Assembly (NCBI GenBank): GCA_023415725.1
Contig: JAEZJR010000091.1
Location: 1 to 11,737 of the forward strand
DNA length: 11,737 nucleotides
Reading direction: 5' to 3'
Source of the DNA: Acidobacteriota bacterium
GTDB taxonomy: Bacteria; Acidobacteriota; Blastocatellia; Pyrinomonadales; Pyrinomonadaceae
Shown piece after piece: positions 1-5,662 of the stretch. The number at the start of each line of letters is the position of its first letter. The stretch's first letter is position 1. The position numbers and the translations under genes are program-made. Under the pieces are notes generated by a model. It was not told the DNA's origin, did not search any database, and worked only from the letters and a program-made list of their open reading frames with translations.

Positions 1-342
1 GAGTCGCACCCCGTCTATCAAAACGGCCGTGTCCTGGTTCCTCAAACCACGGGTCTTGATCGTCGCCGTCCGTCCGAATCCACCCAACTGCTGCACCCGA
101 AAGCCCGGTATCGACCGTAGACTATCGACCAAGGCAAAATCCGCCCGCTCGCGCATTTCCTGGCCATTGATTATGTTTACAGTCTTCGAAACCTCATCGA
201 TGGTTTGGGTCTGATCAGCCGACACGTTGACGGTCTCTCGGATCGGTTGGGGGGATGGGGTCGGCGTTGGAGTTGGGGCGTTCTGGGCCCGTACCGAAAC
301 GACGCCCGCAAAAACCACTAATACAATTATCGAGATCTTCAT
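1..342 (-). CDS. btuB: TonB-dependent outer-membrane receptor, BtuB-like (N-terminal part; continues past the left edge)
   Basis: An open frame of 114 codons starts at the ATG at 342-340 and runs off the window, so only the N-terminus is visible. Residues 1-19 are a Sec signal peptide (MKISIIVLVVFAGVVSVRA). A Pro/Thr linker (about 23-33) follows, then a TonB-box-like stretch RETVNVSA (36-43). From about residue 52 the plug domain begins: KTVNIINGQEM, SIPGFRVQQLGGFG, KTRGLRNQDTAVLIDGV. This matches the BtuB/siderophore-receptor plug pattern. A ribosome site AGAGGA lies 4 bases before the ATG. The cobalamin riboswitch directly upstream and the adjacent btuFCD genes point to a cobalamin or other corrinoid as substrate; the plug sequence alone would not separate B12 from siderophores. 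The barrel is missing because of the window edge, not because of a visible mutation. Confidence 0.9.
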   Translation of the reverse strand, partial: MKISIIVLVVFAGVVSVRAQNAPTPTPTPSPQPIRETVNVSADQTQTIDEVSKTVNIINGQEMRERADFALVDSLRSIPGFRVQQLGGFGRTATIKTRGLRNQDTAVLIDGVRL

Positions 343-372
343 ACGTTCCTCTTCTGCCCACACGCAGAATGG
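343..372 (-). promoter_or_regulatory. Expression platform of riboswitch 2: hairpin next to the ribosome-binding site
   Basis: On the minus strand TTCTGC (371-366) pairs with GCAGAA (359-354) around a GTGTGG loop. The Shine-Dalgarno AGAGGA (352-347 region) follows at once, and then the receptor ATG at 342. The loop and 3' arm together contain GTGGGCAG (361-354), an exact complement of CTGCCCAC (504-497) in the aptamer core. Two mutually exclusive pairings are therefore possible. The switching role is inference. Confidence 0.5.
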
Positions 373-380
373 TTCAAGCC

Positions 381-546
381 AAAGCGAACGACCGAAGTTC
401 CCGACTCGTCTATTTTGGTTCTTGGATGTTGAAATTTGGACCCTTCTCATTGATCCAAAATCAAAACTCAAAAATCCAAAATCGAATTACGGTTGCGTGG
501 GCAGCCCCGGAATCTCACCGGCGTTCCTCCGCTTCGTTTGCCAACC
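381..546 (-). ncRNA. Cobalamin riboswitch 2, leader of the TonB receptor gene
   Basis: Read on the minus strand, 530-487 contains the conserved cobalamin-aptamer core: GAGGAACG, the hairpin GCCGGTGAGATTCCGG, then GCTGCCCACGCAACCGTAA. The B12-box-like segment GAGTCGGGAACTTCGGTCG is at 407-389. A closing helix can be drawn between CGAAG (536-532) and CTTCG (397-393). Between core and B12 box lies a variable arm holding a heptanucleotide array. The aptamer lies between btuD and the receptor start. No intrinsic terminator is visible between the B12 box and the ATG; a small hairpin instead abuts the ribosome site, so control of translation is the likelier mode. Identity is from recognised conserved motifs; exact ends are approximate. 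Confidence 0.87.
454..481. repeat. Heptanucleotide tandem array (4 units) inside riboswitch 2
   Basis: On the plus strand four consecutive 7-base units are seen: TCCAAAA, TCAAAAC, TCAAAAA, TCCAAAA. A fifth, degenerate unit TCGAATT runs into the aptamer core. The array occupies the variable arm between the conserved core and the B12 box. TTTGGA in it can fold back on TCCAAA at 435-440 (minus strand) as part of an imperfect hairpin. It resembles the short tandemly repeated repetitive (STRR) heptamers described in cyanobacteria. Confidence 0.8.
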
Positions 547-547
547 T

Positions 548-569
548 GTTCGGATCCGGCGATCCGAAC
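548..569 (-). other. Perfect 9-bp stem-loop just after btuD stop
   Basis: GTTCGGATC and GATCCGAAC form a perfect 9-bp stem around a 4-base loop, starting two bases past the btuD stop codon on the minus strand. There is no run of T after it on either strand, so it is not a canonical intrinsic terminator. It could stabilise the 3' end of btuFCD mRNA, or be a 5' extension of the riboswitch 2 leader. Confidence 0.6.
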
Positions 570-570
570 G

Positions 571-1341
571 CTAATAAACCGTCGTCACCCGCACCTTCCC
601 GCTCGCCGGATTCTCGTCCAGGAGCACGGGAACGTGGAAAACGCCGCCGATATTCGCGGCCGTTAATACTTTATCCGGCGGGCCGAACGCGTATTCCTCA
701 CCGTTTTTCAGTAACAAAATCTCATCGGCGAATTCCGCCGCGAGGTTCAGGTCGTGCGTGATCACCACCGCCGTGGCGTCACATTGAACGCACCGCTCTA
801 GTACCAATCTGAACATCATCGCCTGGTGCGCAAGGTCGAGATTTGCCGTCGGTTCATCAAGAAGTAGAACTCGGGCGTCGGTCGCAAGCGCACGGGCGAG
901 CACGACACGCTGCCGCTCCCCGCCGGAAAGCTCGTTCATGAAACGCTCGCCGTAGTCCGCGAGGTCGCACCGTTGCAGAGCATCTCTCGCAACAGCGACA
1001 TCCTGCTCGGTCTCCCATCCGAACGCGGACCCGTTTGCGAACCGCCCCGCGAGCACGTACTCCAAAACCCTCACCGGGAAACGTGTCTCGTTCTCCTGCG
1101 CGACCACCGCGATGCGTCGGGCGATCTGCCGACGTGAGAATGAATCCAGCGGTTCTCCGTCTAGTTCGATCCGGCCGGCCGAGATCGGGACGGTACCGTT
1201 CAGCGATTTGATCAGTGTGGTCTTCCCCGCCCCGTTCGGCCCCAGCAATGCTACGATTCGGCCAGTTCGCAGCTCGAAAGACACTCCCCGCACCACATCG
1301 TGCTGCCCGTATCTGATGGAAATGTTGTCGGCTCGAAGCAT
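571..1341 (-). CDS. btuD: Cobalamin ABC transporter ATP-binding protein
   Basis: A 256-residue ATPase that powers corrinoid import through the inner membrane as the partner of BtuC. It has Walker A GPNGAGKT (34-41), Q-loop Gln82, signature LSGGERQR (138-145), Walker B VLLLDEP (158-164) with catalytic Glu163, and the H-loop ITHD with His196. Length and motifs fit the FepC/BtuD/HmuV family of type II importers. It starts 10 bases after the btuC stop with no clear Shine-Dalgarno, so translation is probably coupled. The family also serves haem and ferric siderophores. The cobalamin assignment rests on the two flanking riboswitches and the gene order btuF-btuC-btuD-receptor. All catalytic motifs are intact. 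Confidence 0.92.
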   Translation of the reverse strand: MLRADNISIRYGQHDVVRGVSFELRTGRIVALLGPNGAGKTTLIKSLNGTVPISAGRIELDGEPLDSFSRRQIARRIAVVAQENETRFPVRVLEYVLAGRFANGSAFGWETEQDVAVARDALQRCDLADYGERFMNELSGGERQRVVLARALATDARVLLLDEPTANLDLAHQAMMFRLVLERCVQCDATAVVITHDLNLAAEFADEILLLKNGEEYAFGPPDKVLTAANIGGVFHVPVLLDENPASGKVRVTTVY

Positions 1342-1351
1342 CTATTTCGGT

Positions 1352-2317
1352 TCAATTCTTACGGAGCAGGTAAATGAATCCCGGGGAACCAACCAGTGCC
1401 GTGATCGCTCCGACGGGAAGTTCCCGCGGAGCGATCGACGTCCTCGCGACGGTGTCCGCCAGGACCACGAAGATCGCTCCCGCTACCGCGGACATCGGCA
1501 CAACCAGGCGGTTATCGCTTCCCACAGAAAGCCTCACCAGGTGAGGCACGATCAGCCCCACATAACCAACCGAGCCGCTCGCCGCCACTGACGTGCCGAC
1601 CAGCAGGCTCGCCAATCCAAAGACCAACGTCCGGACCCGGTTCACTTCCACGCCGAAATCCATTGCATCGCGCTCCCCGACCATCATCAGGTTCAATGCC
1701 CGGGCCTGCGACGAGAGAATGATCGTACCAACGGTCGCGGCCGCCAGCGTCAGATAGAATCCTTCGTAGGTCGCTTGAGAAAGATCACCCAGCAGCCAAA
1801 ACGTGAACCCGCGCAACTTCGCCGCGTCAAGCACGCTCGTGAGCAGCACGATGATCGACGAGAGGAACGTCGTCACGATCACACCTGAGAGTACGAGCCG
1901 CTCCACGTTCATCCCCGTCCTCGACTGAGCCATCCGGTAGACCGCGACCGTCGCGACCCCGGCCCCAGCGAACGCCAGCACCGGCCTTGCGAACGCAAAT
2001 CCCTCAAAGAACACGAACGCCAGCATTGTCCCCAATGCCGCGCCGTTCGAAACGCCCAGCAGATAAGGTTCCGCCAGCGGGTTTCTAAGCAGCGATTGCA
2101 GCGACGCACCCGCCACCGCCAGCGACGCCCCCACGCACGCCCCCAGCAAAACCCTCGGCAGTCGAATGTCGAAAAGGATCGCCCGTTGTGCGTCGGTCAG
2201 ATCGAATATCGACAACCTCTCGCTCCCAACGGAAACGCCCGCCGCCAGCGTAACCGCCAACGCCGCGATCAAAAAGATCCAAACTATGCGCCTTTTTCCC
2301 AAACTGGAAGCTGTCAA
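1352..2317 (-). CDS. btuC: Cobalamin ABC transporter permease (FecCD family)
   Basis: A 321-residue, strongly hydrophobic inner-membrane protein of the FecCD/BtuC family, which forms the translocation channel as a dimer with multiple transmembrane helices. Hallmarks visible are RLPRVLLGACVG (53-64), AGASLQSLLRNPLAEPYLLG (69-88), SGSVGYVGLIVPHLVR in the C-terminal half (the coupling region that contacts the ATPase), and PVGAITALVGSPGFIYLLR at the end. The start is uncertain. The longest frame begins at a TTG at 2317 that lies inside a heptanucleotide repeat and has no Shine-Dalgarno; another TTG is five codons downstream at 2302. Both keep the first transmembrane segment. It lies 31 bases after btuF and 10 bases before btuD in one operon. 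Confidence 0.9.
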   Translation of the reverse strand: MTASSLGKRRIVWIFLIAALAVTLAAGVSVGSERLSIFDLTDAQRAILFDIRLPRVLLGACVGASLAVAGASLQSLLRNPLAEPYLLGVSNGAALGTMLAFVFFEGFAFARPVLAFAGAGVATVAVYRMAQSRTGMNVERLVLSGVIVTTFLSSIIVLLTSVLDAAKLRGFTFWLLGDLSQATYEGFYLTLAAATVGTIILSSQARALNLMMVGERDAMDFGVEVNRVRTLVFGLASLLVGTSVAASGSVGYVGLIVPHLVRLSVGSDNRLVVPMSAVAGAIFVVLADTVARTSIAPRELPVGAITALVGSPGFIYLLRKN

Positions 2318-2336
2318 CTGATAACTGGAGGCTGGG
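2302..2336. repeat. Heptanucleotide tandem array in the btuF-btuC gap
   Basis: Consecutive plus-strand 7-base units are AACTGGA, AGCTGTC, AACTGAT, AACTGGA and a decayed GGCTGGG. Two units are identical and 21 bases apart. The array covers most of the 31-base space between the btuF stop and the btuC start and extends into the first btuC codons. It is a different heptamer family from the arrays in the two riboswitches but has the same unit length. Confidence 0.65.
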
Positions 2337-2348
2337 CCAAAACCCCCA

Positions 2349-3236
2349 TTATTTGCGAATAAACCCAGCTATCTGCTCCAACGCATTCACCAATCGCGGC
2401 CCCGGCCTTGAAATGATGTCGGCGTCGATCTTGTAAACCCTGCCGTTCACGACGGCGGGCGACTTGCGAAATACTTCATTCGGCTCCCGGTTGTCTTCGC
2501 TATCGGAAAGTATGATCACTTCCGGAGCCATCGCCGAAGCGGTTTCCTTGCTAAGTTTCGGAAATCCGCTCGGCACATCTTTCGTCACTGACTCCCCACC
2601 TGCACGCTCGATCACTTCCGTCAAAAAGGCATCCTTGCCTATCGTGAAAAGCGGCTCTTTCGATATCTGCACGAAGATCTTTGGCCGCGGTCCACTGCTG
2701 ACCCTGTGGTCGACCGCCGCGGCACGGCTTTGAAGTTCGTCCGCAATTTTGCCCGCCTCATCTTCCGTACCGAACAGCCTGCCCAGCGTTCGCAGGTTTT
2801 CCGTCACGCCGGCTATCCCCTTCGGGTCCGTGACGTAAACTGCGATATTCTGCTGCTGAAGTGTGTTCATGAACGCCTCCAGCTGCGAGGCGGTAGAAAC
2901 GAAGACCACGTCAGGCTTCAATGCAATGATACGTTCGATATTCGGCGTCTGCGTGTCGCCGATCTTCTCGATCGATCTCACCGCTTCCGGGTAATTGCAG
3001 AACGTGGTCACCCCGACAAGCCGATCGCCAGCGCCCGACGCGAAGATCATTTCCGTCGCACTCGGCGCTAGCGATACAACTCGCCCGATCCGCTCCGGCA
3101 ATATAACCTCGCGGCCCAAATCGTCCTTAACCACTTTGGAGTTGGCGGACAATCCCCCCGGCCTAGACTCCGAACAGGATGCCCCGACAAGAGCAACCAG
3201 GACCAAAACAAATGACGAAGCAACAAAATTTCGCAT
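2349..3236 (-). CDS. btuF: Periplasmic cobalamin-binding protein
   Basis: A 295-residue ABC solute-binding protein of the BtuF/FhuD type (two lobes joined by a rigid helix), which should capture the corrinoid in the periplasm and hand it to BtuC. The N-terminus has a hydrophobic export signal ending LVGASC, with Cys21 a possible lipidation site. The residue at -3 is Gly, so this lipobox is not ideal. Family signs include LGREVILPERIGRVVSLAPS (45-64), SATEMIFASGAGDRLVGVT, the ERIIALKPDVVFV strand, and the C-terminal RPGPRLVNALEQIAGFI. It is the first gene of btuFCD, 9 bases after the T-run of a terminator that ends a cobalamin riboswitch. No separate Shine-Dalgarno lies between that terminator and the ATG. 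Confidence 0.9.
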   Translation of the reverse strand: MRNFVASSFVLVLVALVGASCSESRPGGLSANSKVVKDDLGREVILPERIGRVVSLAPSATEMIFASGAGDRLVGVTTFCNYPEAVRSIEKIGDTQTPNIERIIALKPDVVFVSTASQLEAFMNTLQQQNIAVYVTDPKGIAGVTENLRTLGRLFGTEDEAGKIADELQSRAAAVDHRVSSGPRPKIFVQISKEPLFTIGKDAFLTEVIERAGGESVTKDVPSGFPKLSKETASAMAPEVIILSDSEDNREPNEVFRKSPAVVNGRVYKIDADIISRPGPRLVNALEQIAGFIRK

Positions 3237-3245
3237 TCAGCAATT

Positions 3246-3290
3246 AAAAACGCCTTGTTCGCTGATTCATCGAATCAGTAAACAAGGCGT
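3246..3290 (-). terminator. Intrinsic terminator of riboswitch 1, upstream of btuF
   Basis: Read on the minus strand, ACGCCTTGTT (3290-3281) pairs perfectly with AACAAGGCGT (3260-3250 region), enclosing an inner 7-bp helix CTGATTC/GAATCAG with a 3-base loop. TTTTTAA follows at 3250-3244. Its place between a cobalamin aptamer and btuF indicates B12-dependent premature termination. The only purine-rich ribosome-site candidate for btuF (AAGG) is in its 3' arm, so folding could also block translation. Confidence 0.88.
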
Positions 3291-3351
3291 CTTGAAAAAG
3301 CTACCGTGCTCGCCGTCGATGTCTTTTCGCGAAACATCCATCCTGGCAGAA

Positions 3352-3503
3352 CTCCGGTCGAGGTATCCTGACTTAAAGCATGAGATCGAGAAGGAAGTTG
3401 GGTAAGCTCCTAGAAACTTTATCCTTTATCCTTTCGCCTTCATCCTTTTCACAGTGACGCGATCGTGCGGGATTCTCACCCGCTTCCCCTCGTCGGTCGG
3501 AGC
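3352..3503 (-). ncRNA. Cobalamin riboswitch 1, leader of btuFCD
   Basis: On the minus strand 3494-3448 carries the conserved core: GAGGGGAAGC, the hairpin GCGGGTGAGAATCCCGC, then ACGATCGCGTCACTGTGA. The B12 box AGTCAGGATACCTCGACC follows at about 3373-3357. Closing helices can be drawn between CTCCG and CGGAG (outer, about 3502-3498 with 3356-3352) and between CGAGG and CCTCG (inner). The variable arm between core and B12 box holds a heptamer array. After the aptamer comes a hairpin GATG...CATC (3338-3318), then the terminator. A promoter lies just upstream. In known cobalamin riboswitches ligand binding lowers expression of uptake genes; that is expected here. Confidence 0.93.
3420..3447. 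repeat. Heptanucleotide tandem array (4 units) inside riboswitch 1
   Basis: Plus-strand units are TATCCTT, TATCCTT, TCGCCTT, CATCCTT: 28 bases, the same length and the same place in the aptamer (between the ACTGTGA element and the B12 box) as the array in riboswitch 2, but of unrelated sequence. Confidence 0.8.
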
Positions 3504-3661
3504 GTTATATTTCAAACGAACAAGTTTCGGATTATTGCCCTTCGTAGGTATTAAGTCAATCCGCCATCGCTTCTCGATTCTAAAGATCGTTTTCCCCGAA
3601 CCTTTCCGCGTTATATGGCGTAAGAACCTACCGGGCTCATCCGGGACGCCTCATAAAAGTT
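3504..3661. other. Divergent intergenic region between the btuF leader and the ABC ATPase
   Basis: This stretch holds the btuFCD promoter on the minus strand. For the plus-strand ABC operon I see no convincing -35/-10 pair and no strong Shine-Dalgarno before the ATG at 3662. A TTATAT at about 3611-3616 is a possible -10 element only. No coding frame here looks real. Confidence 0.5.
3531..3559 (-). promoter_or_regulatory. Sigma-70 type promoter for the btuFCD riboswitch transcript
   Basis: On the minus strand TTGACT (3559-3554, 5 of 6 to the -35 consensus) and AATAAT (3536-3531, 5 of 6 to the -10 consensus) are separated by exactly 17 bases. The predicted start, about 3524, is some 20 bases before the aptamer. 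Strength and position make this the best promoter visible in the window. Confidence 0.8.
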
Positions 3662-4354
3662 ATGTTGGAAGCAAGAAATCTATCTAAGACCTACACTAGC
3701 GACGGTGTCGATTATGAAGCCTTAAAGGCTGTCGACCTTTCCATCGGCCGCGGCGACTGCCTCGCTATCGTCGGCAAATCCGGCAGCGGAAAATCCACGC
3801 TGATGCACCTGCTCGCCTGCCTGGACGCCCCCACGCATGGCAGCGTCATCCTGGAAGGCGCGGACACTTCACTCCTGTCCGAAAAGGCGAAGAACGCGCT
3901 GCGAAACGAACGCTTCGGCTTTGTATTCCAGCAATTCTTTCTCAACGGCCGCGATACGGTCTTCGAAAACGTCGTACTGCCAATGCGTATTCGCGGTGTT
4001 GCGAATTCCCGCTTGAACGTAGACGCAACCGCTGCATTAAAAGCTGTCGGCCTCGATGACAAGACCCACAAAAAGGCAAAGGACCTCTCCGGCGGTGAAA
4101 AGCAGCGTGTTTGCATAGCCCGCGCACTCGTCGGCGGGCCTCAGATCATTTTCGCCAACGAACCGACTGGGAACCTCGATTCCGCAACCGGTGCCGCCGT
4201 CGAAAAGATGCTCTTCGATCTCAACCGGGAGAAAGGCATCACCCTTGTTGTCGTCACCCACGATGACGAACTAGCTCGCCGTTGCGGCCGCGTCGTCGAG
4301 ATGAAGGACGGCCGGATCGTCGCCGAACATAACCGGGAGGTAAGCGGACAATGA
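3662..4354 (+). CDS. ABC transporter ATP-binding protein, LolD/MacB type
   Basis: A 230-residue ATPase whose length and motifs fit the LolD/MacB/FtsE-like family that works with FtsX-domain permeases. Walker A is GKSGSGKS (38-45), the Q-loop is VFQQF (88-92), the signature LSGGEKQR (142-149), the D-loop region GNLDS (170-174) and the H-loop VTHD with His200. Walker B reads IIFANEPTGNLDS (162-174): the usual Mg-coordinating Asp is Asn166, while catalytic Glu167 is kept. The N-terminus MLEARNLSKTY is typical for the family and supports this start, although no good ribosome site precedes it. Its stop overlaps the start of the permease by 4 bases (ATGA), so the two form one transporter. Substrate is unknown; such pairs handle lipoproteins, peptides, antibiotics or envelope stress. 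Confidence 0.9.
   Translation: MLEARNLSKTYTSDGVDYEALKAVDLSIGRGDCLAIVGKSGSGKSTLMHLLACLDAPTHGSVILEGADTSLLSEKAKNALRNERFGFVFQQFFLNGRDTVFENVVLPMRIRGVANSRLNVDATAALKAVGLDDKTHKKAKDLSGGEKQRVCIARALVGGPQIIFANEPTGNLDSATGAAVEKMLFDLNREKGITLVVVTHDDELARRCGRVVEMKDGRIVAEHNREVSGQ
4335..4340 (+). promoter_or_regulatory. Shine-Dalgarno GGGAGG for the MacB-like permease
   Basis: GGGAGG lies within the 3' end of the ATPase gene, 10 bases before the permease ATG at 4351. It supports that start and the ATGA overlap. Confidence 0.7.
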
Positions 4355-5628
4355 GAGCCTGGGATCTTGTAAGAACCGCGAACCGCAATCTCTTCCGCAA
4401 CAGGCTACGCACCTTCCTAACCGTCGTCGCGATCTTTGTCGGGGCTTTCACCCTCACCATGACCAATGGCGTCGGCGACGGCATGCGCGATTACGTCGAG
4501 AGCCAGGTGAAGAATATCGAAGGCGACCGGGCGATCATAGTTAGAAAAAAGATGGACCGGCCAGTCGGCGGGGCTCGGGCCGGCACTCCGCAGGAATACA
4601 AAGAAGCCGGCGAGGATGATGAGGAAGATGGTTTCGATCCGAACTCGATCTTGATGACGCTTCCGCAGATCGAAGCGTCAACACGCGACATCGAGGGCGT
4701 CAAGAGCGTTACACCGCGTTACAACTTCAAGGCCGAATACATATCCATCGACGGCGGCAAAAAATACCAGGCGGAGGTGGGGTTCCTTTCCGAGGGGATA
4801 ACTGCGAAAACCGACGTGGGGACCGGCCTGAGCGGCGAGTCTCAGATCGTTATCCCATCCGGCCTCGCGAAAGCGGTCGATCCCAACGCTTCGAATCTCA
4901 TCGGCAAGACCGCTACCGTCGGCTACAAATTATCCGACGGATCCATGAAGTCGATCGACCTAAGGATCGTCGGCGTCGCCACAAAGGGGTTCATGACTAA
5001 TTACAGCTCGTTCGTCGACGCAGCCACAGCGAAATTTCTCCACGACGAGCAGAAGAACAAATCGGTACCAGACCAATTCATCGCCTTTACCATGATGATG
5101 GATACGGGCTCCCAAACACGGATCGAAGCCGCAAAAAAGGCTCTCTCTGAACGCGGCCTGGAAGGCGACACGATCGCCGATAACGAGAAACGCACCTACG
5201 ACGCGATCGGGATATTCAAGACGGGCATGAACCTCTTCGCGATGGTCGCACTTCTCGCGGCGTCGTTCGGCATCATCAACACACTCGTCATAGCCGTGCT
5301 CGAAAGAACGAAGGAGATCGGGTTGCAGAAGGCCCTCGGGATGGGCCGCGGCAAGATCTTCGCCATCTTCTCGCTGGAATCGGTGTTTATCGGATTTTGG
5401 GGTGCGATGCTCGGTGCCCTCGGAGCGATCGCGGCCGGGTTGATCGCGAATCAGGTGCTGCTCAAGGTTTACGCCGAGTCGTTCGAAGGATTCAGCTTGT
5501 TTGCGTTCAAGCCTTTTTCGATCGCGATGATCGTCCTACTCGTCTGCGGGATCGCTTTCCTCGCTGGGGTAATGCCCGCGATCCGCGCTAGCCGGCTCAA
5601 TCCGATCGAATCACTGAGGTATGAATAA
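4351..5628 (+). CDS. MacB/FtsX-type ABC permease
   Basis: A 425-residue inner-membrane protein with the MacB layout. One transmembrane segment near the N-terminus (about 21-40, after RNLFRNRLRTFLTVVAI) is followed by a large periplasmic domain (about 45-290). A C-terminal FtsX domain has three helices, roughly 293-316, 340-370 and 389-412. Family signatures are VLERTKEIGLQKALGMGRGK (316-335) and the closing PAIRASRLNPIESLRYE (409-425). MacB-type permeases do not carry substrate across the inner membrane but transmit motion to the periplasm. No membrane-fusion (MacA-like) gene is adjacent here. An acidic stretch EAGEDDEEDGFD (85-96) early in the periplasmic part is unusual. It probably shares a transcript with the preceding ATPase. 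Substrate is unknown. Confidence 0.9.
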   Translation: MRAWDLVRTANRNLFRNRLRTFLTVVAIFVGAFTLTMTNGVGDGMRDYVESQVKNIEGDRAIIVRKKMDRPVGGARAGTPQEYKEAGEDDEEDGFDPNSILMTLPQIEASTRDIEGVKSVTPRYNFKAEYISIDGGKKYQAEVGFLSEGITAKTDVGTGLSGESQIVIPSGLAKAVDPNASNLIGKTATVGYKLSDGSMKSIDLRIVGVATKGFMTNYSSFVDAATAKFLHDEQKNKSVPDQFIAFTMMMDTGSQTRIEAAKKALSERGLEGDTIADNEKRTYDAIGIFKTGMNLFAMVALLAASFGIINTLVIAVLERTKEIGLQKALGMGRGKIFAIFSLESVFIGFWGAMLGALGAIAAGLIANQVLLKVYAESFEGFSLFAFKPFSIAMIVLLVCGIAFLAGVMPAIRASRLNPIESLRYE

Positions 5629-5634
5629 AGAATG

Positions 5635-5662
5635 GGCGGCGTAGTTACCCCGCTACGCCGCC
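5635..5662. terminator. Stem-loop between convergent permease and deacetylase genes
   Basis: GGCGGCGTAG and CTACGCCGCC form a perfect 10-bp GC-rich stem with an 8-base loop. It follows the permease stop (5626-5628) by 6 bases. On the plus strand only TTT follows and on the minus strand CATTCTTTATT, so it is a weak bidirectional terminator at best. The deacetylase stop TAG (5655-5653) is inside one arm. Confidence 0.6.

Noticed and set aside
227..761. Plus-strand open frames across the btuD 3' end and the btuD-receptor gap
   Set aside because: They overlap the btuD coding strand and a riboswitch, have no ribosome site and read as low-quality Arg/Ser/Pro-rich translations.
3430..3440. Antiterminator pairing between AAGGCG in the riboswitch 1 heptamer array and CGCCTT of the terminator
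   Set aside because: Only 6 bases match and one partner is in a degenerate repeat unit; too weak to claim without folding or covariation data.
3454..3687. Plus-strand 77-codon frame over the btuF leader
   Set aside because: It covers riboswitch 1 and the btuFCD promoter in antisense and overlaps the well-supported ATPase start.
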